Source: Petunia secreta
Lineage: Eukaryota; Streptophyta; Magnoliopsida; Solanales; Solanaceae
Length of the DNA stretch: 64,000 bases
Direction: 5' to 3'
NCBI GenBank assembly: GCA_029990175.1
Contig: JARKIP010000005.1
Location: forward strand, 52,627,001 to 52,691,000
Below are positions 56,212-64,000 of the stretch, one piece after another. Made by a program: the position numbers and the translations under genes. The notes under the pieces were generated by a model, which did no database searches, was not told the origin of the DNA, and saw only the letters and a program-made list of their open reading frames with translations. Every line of letters starts with the position of its first letter. Position 1 is the stretch's first letter.

Positions 56212-57450
56212 AAGGCTCGGGTTTTGTTTCTACAAACCCCCGACCCTTGATTCTTTGTGCTTAGGTTAATTTCTACTTTAGTTTTCTTGTTGTTGTTATT
56301 GAAAGAAGAAAAATACAAAAAAGAAAAATTTGAAAATTTGAAAATCCAAAAAATTGGTGTAATTTGTTGGTTTGTTGGATTCATAACATGGGTGTTATAG
56401 ATTCTTGATCATGGTTGAAATCCCGTTGTTTGGGTACCAAAAACACTTAGATTGGTGAAATTGATAATTTGAAACCCCAAATTTTCCTTAAACCCTTGAT
56501 GAACTTGTTCTTGATGATTTTTGCTTGATTCTTGGGTTGAATGGATGTTTGATTGGAAACTTGATATTGGGGATTGATCTTCAGTGAAAAACAAACGATT
56601 TGGTACCAATTTTGTGGGATTTGAACATGTCTAACACCAAATTTGATGAAATCACAATCCCTTATAAACCCTTTTGATAAACCCTTGTGTTCTTGAGTTT
56701 CTTGGCATTGAATCTTTGATTTGATTGATTGTTTGACTGTCAATTTGATTGGGTTTTGTTAAGGAAGATCAAAAGCAACTTTGGGTATCATTGGATTGTG
56801 AAAACAAGTTGAAAACATCGGATTTGTAGATTGAAAATCGACTTGGAACAAGTTTGGAATGACTTGGGATTGCTTCAAGGCCAGGCGCCCCGCCTAAGCC
56901 TGGCGCCCCGCCTAGCTTGGACGCTGCATAGGAGGCGAAATTGGCACAGGCGCCCCGCCTAGCCAGGCACCCCGCCTAGCCAGGCCCCCGCCTGCAGGAG
57001 GCCTGCTGCATCTAGGCGCCCCTCCTGCTTGTTGAAAGTGTTGTTTTGGGTAGTTTTTCCTAAGTTTTCCTATTTCTTTGTTGCTTAACCTCTAACTAGT
57101 GCTTATCTAAGTATCTTTCCTACTTAATTAGCACTAGTCCTTTGAGCTATTAGGTAATTCGTGCCTAGTTGGAGAGTAGAACTCCAAGAAGACTCGTAGA
57201 CTCCTTTTGACTCAAGTCCTTACTTCAAAGTGCTTAGCGTTCATTGAGTCATATCAACTCCACTCACCCCGGAGTACAATTGGCTTGTGAATAGTTGATT
57301 GAGTTGAGGATTGTTGTTCAAATACTTGAAGCTATTAGTATTCAAGTCCGAGTGAAATAGCCACCACCACTAAACGAGTGACCCGAGTGAAACACTTGTG
57401 AGAGAGTGAGTGAGGTTGTTTTACTAACGTTTGTTGATTTTGTAGGTACG
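56212..57450 (+). other. Leader of the nested gypsy element
   Basis: About 1.2 kb without a gene. It has A/T-rich repeats of TTGGATT/GAAATT words, then a second GC-rich array of CAGGCGCCCCGCCTAGCC-like units at 56,880-57,022, matching those in the LTRs. A splice-acceptor-like TTTTGTAG lies 7 bp before the gag ATG, so the leader may be spliced. Confidence 0.6.
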
Positions 57451-60400
57451 ATGGCAACCGATGGAGATGATCCTATGAAAATTTTCATGGCTACCGTTAT
57501 AGCCAAATTGGAGGACATAACTTTGAGACTTGAGTCCGTCGAAAGGAATCAAGTTGAGACCGGTGAGAGGAGGACTCCGAGTGTCCAAATTGAATCCGGA
57601 GAAGGCACAAGTCATAGCACTCCTATGACTCCCGGATACTTTGTTGTGCTAACCAAGAAGTATGAACAAAGCAAAGTTGAAGCTCTACAAGAGCGTGGGT
57701 TGGGCAATCCCCGACAAGAGGGCAATCCCCTCAACTTGGGCAATCCCCAAGGAAATGCTCCACTTTGAAGACCCGTGCGGAATGTCCCACCTCTTGAACA
57801 AATTGATGAAGTTCAAGAAGAGGAGGAGGTCGGGTATGGTGATGAAGCCTATGGGTATGATGTTCCTTATCAACCTAGGAGGCAAATGCATTGGGGTCGA
57901 AATGTGGATTGGGGTAGAGGCCGAGGTCGAGGGCCACCCATGGGCTATGCTAGAGTGAATGCGAGGAGAGAGTATGTTGCTCATGATGACCATTATGGAG
58001 GCCAACCGGAGCCTAACTATGGGGTACATGACAACAACAACAACCTCAATAGTGTCAAGCTCAATCTTCCATCCTTCAAGGGAACTCGTGATCCGGAGGC
58101 ATACATGGAATGGGTACTACTCATGGAGAGGGTGTTTGACACTAATGAGATGACCGAGGAGAGAAAGGGTACCTATGCTATTTCTACCTTTGAGGCCTAT
58201 GCTTCTACTTGGTGGGAGTCTATGAAGAGGTCTAGGAGAAGGATGAATCTACATTTGAATGTGACTTGGGATGAGTTGAAAGGGCTTATGAATACCAAGT
58301 ACATAACTCCAAGGTATCGACAAGAGCAACTCAAGAAGCTCTATGATCTAAAACAAGGTGTCAAAATGGTACATGAGTATCATGATGAATTTGAAAAGAA
58401 CCGGATGGCATTGGATATGGATACCGAAGGTGAAGAAGAAGCCATGATCCGTTTCAAGAATGGCTTGAGCTATGGTATAGCTTCTCAATTGAGGTTGCAT
58501 CATTATCTCACACTTCAAGATATGTTTGAAGCCGCAGTTGATGCCGAGACTTGGCTCAAAGGAGAGAAGTTCAAAAACAACACTCCTACTACCACAAGCA
58601 AGCCAAAAGAGAGGAAGACTCCAAGTGCAAACTTTCCAAGTGCAAGTGCTAGCAAAGAAGTGAAAAAGCCTTATGAGAAGACTACACCAAACTTGGAAGG
58701 TACTTCTAAAACTCGCTTGAGTAATCCTATTTCTACTTCTACTCAATGTTATAAGTGCAAGGGCTTTGGGCATATTGCTAAAGAATTCTCCACAAAACGA
58801 ACCATGGTTGTGGTTGGCAATTTGGTGTATGAACAAGAAAGTGAGTTCGAAAATGAGGAAGTAGAGGAGGATGAGGAAGTTGAATGTGAGGTTGCCGAAG
58901 AGGGTGATGAAGGTCCTCACATATTCTTGGTGGTTAGGAGGAGCTTGAGTACCATTCTCATGGAAGAGGAGGTGGAAAATGATCAAAGAGAAAGCCTCTT
59001 TCATGCTAGATGTCGTGTGATGGGGCAATTGTGCTCAATGGTTGTTGATTCGGGGAGCTGTGCCAACATAGTAAGCCAAACCTTGATTTCCCAATTGAAA
59101 TTACCCACTCGAAAGCATCCAAGCCCATATCGCTTACAATGGCTTAGTGAGTGTGGTGAACTAAAGGTGGTGAAGCAAGTGTTGCTTGAGTTTAGCATTA
59201 GGAACTATAGAGATAAGATCATGTTTGATGTTGTCCCGATGCAAGCTTGCCATCTATTGTTTGGGAGACAATGGCAATATGATAGATGTGTTGAGCATGA
59301 TGGTAGGACCAACTCCTACACGGTCAAGCAAGATGGGAAGAAATATATGCTTAAACCTTTGACTCCAAGGCAAGTAAGGGAAGACTACAAGCGGATGAAG
59401 GAGTTGAGGGAAGCGGCTAAAGCAAAGTCACCCATTGTACTTGAACCCGAGGCAAACAATCTCATTGTCTTGCCATTGCATGATGAAAATGAGAGTCACT
59501 CCACTTCAATTGAGAGAGAAAAGATAGAGAGAAGTGAGGGAGTGACCGGTGACAATCCAAGAGAGGAAAAAGGAGAGGAATTGAGGAGTGATGTGAGTGG
59601 ATTGTCACCACAAACTACACTTGACCTTGAGATAAAATTGAGAGAGAAGAGGGGTGAGGAAAGAAAAATTGAGAGTGAGAGCACCCATTGTTCTAACAAT
59701 TCTTCATCTTCTACCTTTTCTTGTGAAAGTTCATGTGTAGGTACAATTGAAGACAAGCCATTGGAGCCTCAACCAAGTGCTTGGAAGGAAAGACAAGAGG
59801 GAAAAAGTTCTCAATGTGAGCTTCATGAAGGGGGAGTTGCTTATGACACTTCAAGCCTTGTGAGTGATCAAAGAAGTACTACAAATGTAAGTGTTACTTC
59901 ACCTATTCATGAGCCTACTAGCTACTTGTCTTGTGATGACTCAACACTAGTTGGTGCCTTTGATGCATCTAGTGAGCATATCACTAGTGAAGAGTCTAGT
60001 TGTCAACTTGAGTGTGCTTGTGAAACACTAGTTGGGAAGGATGCTATGCCACATCATGATGTGAGCTCATTGTTCATTGAACCCCTTCCTAGTGTAGAAT
60101 TGATAGTTGACCATGCATGTGACCTTTGCTATGACACACCACCAACCTTTGACAAATGGGAAGATGAGATAATTGATCATTCCCTTATTGATGTGCCTCT
60201 ATTTGGTGGACCAATGTGTTGTGGTAAAGATGGAATTGACCTTGAGGAGTCCAAATTTCATGAATTGGACAAGGTTGTCTATGATGACTCCTCAAGTGAA
60301 CCTAGTCTTGATAACTTGTTTATGCTTGATCATGATAGTGAGATGCATATTTTTACCAATCCTTTATTTGAAGGCATTCTCATTACTGGTAATGACTTGT

Positions 60401-61428
60401 ATCGGACTAGGGTGAATAGTAGGATGGAAACCCCATGATGTGATTCCTTAGGCAACCCATTGCTTGAGAATGTGGGTGCGGTAGATGGTTCTTTGAGTGA
60501 CCCTCCTATTGCCTTTTGGGGTTACGATGAAGAAGAATCCATCATCAATACCTTCCTTGAGAGCTTGACTTTTGAGAAGGGTTGCTTAGGTGATAAAATT
60601 GGAGGTGAAGAGGAGTCCCTTGGTGTGAGTAAGTATGCTCTAAAGAAGAGGAGTGGAGTGCTTTATCCTACTTGTAGGTTGGGCTATTTGATTCACTCCA
60701 CTCCACATGTTGATCACACCTCGAGGATAGATTGGTACGTTGATCTTGAGCTTAAGGTTCAAGGGGATTTTGGTAGCTTAATCTTGCATTTCCCATCTCC
60801 CCATGACATATTTGCTCATTATCTTGTTGAGTGCATGATGATCTTTAACCAAGTACTTATTGTTCTCCTTAGAGACTTGATATTTGTGCTTATCATTGAT
60901 GCTTGGTTATATCACAAGAGTGTGTTTTCTACACTTCTTGTACTAACCTACTTTCAAAGTAGAAAATCTTGTGTTTGCTTGTCGTTGCTTGTAGGTTCTA
61001 AGCTCCAAGTTAAGGCAAAGGAGATCTTGGAAGAAACCTATGTCAAAGCGACGATCAAGGTTTGCAAAGGAGGAGAGCTTTGGGCACCCCAAGGAGATGA
61101 TGCCATGGACGTGAATGCATTGATTTCGAGGACGAAATCTTCTCAAGAAGGAGAGGATGATAAGGATCAAGCGAGCCAAGACACTTTCCAACGTATGCCA
61201 AGCATGGAAGAAACAAAGGACTTCAAGTCACGAGCTTTGGAAGTGTTTTGGATGGTCTCAGCTCTTGGCCTCACGCCTAAGGAGGAGGAGGGCCGCCCAG
61301 CACAGCCAGGCGCCCCGCCTGGGGAAGTTTCTGTCCAAGGGTGCAAATGTGCACAGGCGGGCCGCCCAGCTAGGCGCCCCTACCCAGGCGCCCGCCTGCC
61401 CAGGCCTACACCCAGGCGCCCCGCCTGA
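57451..61428 (+). pseudogene. Gag-protease polyprotein with long unknown C-terminal region
   Basis: One frame runs from MATDGDDPMKIFMATVIAKL at 57,451 with only two in-frame TGA stops, at 57,766 and 60,436. The gag core (LNLPSFKGTRDPEAYMEWVL to GIASQLRLHHYLTLQDMFEA, 58,050-58,540) matches retrotransposon gag. The zinc knuckle reads CYKCKGFGHIAKEF (58,747), with Phe for the last Cys. The aspartic protease has MVVDSGSCANIVS (59,038) and LLFGRQWQYD. After KPLTPRQVREDYKRMKEL (59,360-59,410), where reverse transcriptase would begin, comes about 600 residues of Ser/Glu-rich sequence ending SRTKSSQEGEDD. The frame then reads into the 3' LTR and stops at 61,428. The same C-terminal region is recognisable in the old copy at 26.6-28.7 kb. 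Confidence 0.85.
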
Positions 61429-61922
61429 CCCCAGGCGCCCCTCCCAGACCATGCACAAGCCAGGCGGCCCTCCCAGCTCAGTCGCGCCCCTCCCAGCTGC
61501 TGGATTTATGCTTCTTTTACTGTTTTGCCCTACGTGGCTTATTTGATGAACCTTATAAGTAAGGGTATTTTGGTTATTGTGTAAACTTGGGGAACACTAT
61601 AAAAACCCAAGTATAGCTTATTTTGAAGGGCGCTTATTTTGACGAATGAATGAATATTATGAAGAGTGTTACTCTTTGGGTTTATGAAAACCAACCTTGA
61701 GTTTGGGACTTGTTTACATCTAGTGGATTCTAGTTGCACAACAACCCCGCCCCGATCATTCTACTTGCGGGTCCTAGTTGGCTCGAGGGTAGTTGCCTAG
61801 CGTAGGTGTTCTTGGCCTTCTCTCGGGGTGTAACGGAACTAGTTCTCCGTTGCTACTTGGGAATAGTGATCGAGTTACGTCTCGTTCCTATCTTTTACCT
61901 TTTCCGCGTTTGATTCTTATCA
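61158..61922 (+). repeat. 3' LTR of the nested gypsy element
   Basis: 765 bp, TGATAAGGATC to GATTCTTATCA (TGATAAG/CTTATCA inverted ends), preceded by the purine tract CAAGAAGGAGAGGA. The GC-rich array is at 61,295-61,495. The TATA box TATAAAAA at 61,598-61,605 is intact. I counted about 20 substitutions plus several indels against the 5' LTR by eye. Confidence 0.95.
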
Positions 61923-61927
61923 AGAGA
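61923..61927. repeat. Target site duplication AGAGA, right copy
   Basis: Matches 55,429-55,433 directly before the 5' LTR. Body 1 has the uninterrupted sequence AATAGAGATTGTTGATAAAA at the same place. Confidence 0.9.
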
Positions 61928-63717
61928 TGGTTGATAAAATCCTGAATGTGCTTCCTGAAGCATGGGAACCCAAGCTGACCGCCGTCATTGAATCCAAACC
62001 TCTCAGCTCCATCAAACTTGAAGAACTGGTTGGTAGCTTGAAAACTCATGAGATGATGAAGGACTCAAAAGCTAAACCAGCTGTAAAGAAGGACAAGACC
62101 CTTGCGCTTGAAGCAACTGATGAAATCGATGAATATGTTGATCTTCAAACTGTTGAAGCAGCAATAGTAAGTTCCCTAAGACAGAAGCTTAATATGGGAA
62201 GGTTCAAAGCATTTAAAAGAAATGGCAAGGAGAATTCTGGCAGGAAAAACATAGTTGAGAGCCCTGATTATTCAGGATGCTTTAAGTGCTTCAAAAAAGA
62301 TCATGCTGTCATGGACTGTCCTATGTGGGAGATAGAGTGGATGAAAAATAGAGGATCCAAAGAAAAGGAGAAGGAGATGCCAAAGGAAAATGACAAAGAT
62401 AAGAAGAAGTCAAGACGACCTCCAAACTTCAGAGCAGAAAGGAGAAAGAAGAAGGAAGCTTTCTATGCTACATGGGGACCAACTGATAGTGAATCCGATC
62501 ATGAAAAGGATTCTGAAGATGATCCACCACTGGCACTAATGGGTATGTCAGACATCAGTTCTGATGAAGAAGACCCTCGAGAGTTTAGAGGAGGAAGAGA
62601 TCCGTCAAGGCCACCTGTGTTCAACGGGACTCACTACAAGAACTGGAAGAAACAGATGAAGACCTTAGCAGCAGACTATAGTCTATGGGTGATTGTGAAG
62701 AGAGGACCTCATGTTCATGAGAGAGCTGCAAATGGAGTCTTAGTGCCAAAGAAGGTAGAAGAACTGGATCCTCAAGACCTAGACTGGCTACAGGAAAACT
62801 CCAGAGCTGAATGGTACCTGAAAAGAGGACTTACCTACGATGTGCTTGCTATGATACTTGAGTGCAAGTCTGCCAAGGAAATCTGGGAAAGACTGAAGGA
62901 GGTGTACTCAGATGACAATCAAAAGAAGTACTCTGCTCTCATGGCAACTGATGGAACTGAAGATGCTCATTCAGCAGAGGTCTGTTTATCCGAACTGAAG
63001 GAAACTTTGCATACATACTCTTCTTAAAACTTGATTTTAATCACTGCCACCTTGATCGAGGGTTATGAAAAGGAGAAGCTTGAAAAAGATAAATTAACTG
63101 AAGAACTTAGTAGTCTTAGAACCAAGCACAAGAGTCTCCTAGAACAGAACATTGAATTTAAAGAAGTCAATGCTATCTTGAAAGGGCAGACTCTTGTGTC
63201 AAACTCTAAGATCACTGAGCTAGAATTGGAATGCAATCAGTTAAGAGAAAGTGCAAATGGTAAGCAAGTAATAAGTGATGTTCAAACCTTTCTGGAAAAT
63301 GAATTGAAAAGAGCTAATGAAATTATGTATCAGGAAACTGAGAAGAACATGGTTTTAAGTCAAAAGGTTGAAAAATCAAAATTTGAGCTTACCAGATTGA
63401 CTAAATGGAATAAATCATCAGAGGCAATGAACTGGGTTCTTGAAAATCAAAGTAAAGGAAAACAAGGGTTAGGATTTAAGAAACCACTGCCTCCATATAA
63501 CCCTAAGAGCAAGTATGTGGCGTTACCTTGCAACATGTTATGTACCTTTTGTGGTGAAACTGGACATGTCAAACAAAAGTTCATAAATGTCAGCAAGGCA
63601 AAGGGTAAGAACAAAAGAAGTGTTCTACCTAAATGGGTTAGACAGGATCTGATTTATCCGTTCTCTAGTAAGAAGGGACCCAAGCTTGTCTGGGTTCCTA
63701 AGGCTAACCTCTCACTC
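61928..63717 (+). pseudogene. Copia gag, body 2, 3' part
   Basis: The frame resumes VDKILNVLPEAWEPKLTAVI and shows the intact zinc knuckle CFKCFKKDHAVMDC (about 62,278), a basic RRPPNFRAERRKKKEAFYAT segment and the second gag N-terminal module (PPVFNGTHYKNWKKQMKTLA to SAKEIWERLKEVYSDD). A TAA at 63,025 interrupts it where body 1 has Glu. It then continues, without the body 1 frameshift, through the coiled coil and CTFCGETGHVKQKF to KANL. Confidence 0.9.
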
Positions 63718-64000
63718 GCAGCATTTCAAGGAGGCAGTGTGGCCTTCGGAGGAGGAAAAAGTGGTCAAATCATAGGAATTGGAAAGATTGGGAGAACTCT
63801 GGATCATGCAATCGAAAATTTTTATTATGTTGACGGTCTCAGACACAATCTGCTGAGCATCTCCCAACTATGTGACAGAGGTAACGAAGTGAGTTTCTCG
63901 TCTGTAGGATGTATTGTGAAGAACCTACAGAGTGCAGAAATTGTTATGGAAGGAAAGAGGGTGAACAATGTATACAAAGCATCACTGAAGTCACTGCCTG
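63712..64000 (+). pseudogene. Copia pol, body 2, start (protease site deleted)
   Basis: After GCTAACCTC the sequence jumps to TCACTCGCAGCATTTCAAGG. Compared with body 1 about 101 bp (47,497-47,597) are missing, including the protease motif DSGCSRHM. The frame then follows body 1 (YYVDGLRHNLLSISQLCDRG, VNNVYKASLKSL) to the window edge. Unlike body 1 it keeps the reading frame near the FYYVDGLRHN segment. Confidence 0.85.

Larger units (their letters stand above)
55434..61922 (+). mobile_element. Pol-less Ty3/gypsy element nested in copia body 2
   Basis: 6,489 bp, flanked by AGAGA on both sides (55,429-55,433 and 61,923-61,927). Joining the copia sequence across it restores the order seen in body 1. 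It has 5' LTR, primer-binding site TGGTATCAGAGC, a leader, one long reading frame with gag and protease, a purine tract and 3' LTR. No reverse transcriptase, RNase H or integrase is encoded, so it must use proteins of another element. Confidence 0.95.
44226..64000 (+). mobile_element. Tandem pair of SIRE-like Ty1/copia elements sharing an LTR
   Basis: The layout is LTR (44,226-45,127), body 1 (45,128-53,951), LTR (53,952-54,852), body 2 (54,853 to beyond the window). Each LTR is followed at the same distance by TGGTATCAGAGC. Body 1 has gag, protease, integrase, reverse transcriptase, RNase H and an extra 3' ORF, all with defects. Body 2 repeats gag and the start of pol and is split by a gypsy insertion at 55,434-61,922. 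Such LTR-body-LTR-body arrays are usually made by recombination between elements. The right LTR lies outside the window. Confidence 0.9.

Overview
The window is plant nuclear DNA, most probably from a Solanaceae species with a large, repeat-rich genome. It is AT-rich, has one intron-containing host gene with GT-AG introns, and is otherwise a nested mosaic of LTR retrotransposons, Mutator-like DNA transposons, MITEs and SINEs. The Solanaceae call is an inference from the repeat families. I saw no rRNA, tRNA, CRISPR or bacterial-type gene.

Region by region: (1) 1-8.5 kb is a decayed Ty3/gypsy element on the minus strand: a gag remnant at 2.5-3.9 kb, a primer-binding-site-like motif at 5.6 kb and the start of a long LTR beyond it, plus several short tandem repeats. 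(2) 8,957-15,586 holds the only host gene, a 13-exon minus-strand gene for the mitochondrial branched-chain 2-oxoacid dehydrogenase E1 beta subunit. Its exons join in frame to a 361-residue protein. Its first intron carries SINE copies inside a tandem duplication. (3) 15.6-23.2 kb: a Stowaway-like MITE, then a copia fragment whose 3' LTR region is split by a Mutator-like element (about 17,165-22,213). That element is itself split by a second Mutator-like element (17,176-18,588) with a clean 9-bp target duplication. (4) 23.2-32.8 kb: an LTR-like region, an old copy of a pol-less gypsy family with its 3' LTR, a minus-strand copia gag/protease fragment and another MITE.

(5) 32,810-43,788 is one complete Tat-lineage-like gypsy element on the minus strand, flanked by the 5-bp duplication AGCAC. 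It has gag, protease, reverse transcriptase, RNase H, a second RNase H and integrase, all broken, and a multi-exon antisense gene (33,754-36,679) with its own TATA box. Its right LTR is a large palindrome, so both outer ends of the element are U5 ends. (6) 44,226-64,000 is a tandem pair of SIRE-like copia elements sharing one LTR (LTR - body 1 - LTR - body 2). Body 1 has an extra 3' ORF after pol. The gag of both bodies carries two copies of the gag N-terminal module. (7) Body 2 is interrupted at 55,434-61,922 by a gypsy element with both LTRs and an AGAGA target duplication. It encodes gag and protease plus a long unknown region, but no reverse transcriptase or integrase.

No operon-like cooperation is expected. 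The host gene works in mitochondrial Leu/Ile/Val breakdown. The transposon genes are almost all pseudogenes, so any mobility would need proteins from intact relatives elsewhere. The most unusual items are the palindromic U5-U5 element, the antisense gene with its UUCG hairpins, the dyad-repeat arrays inside the Mutator-like element, and the pol-less gypsy family whose LTRs carry GC-rich palindromic arrays.
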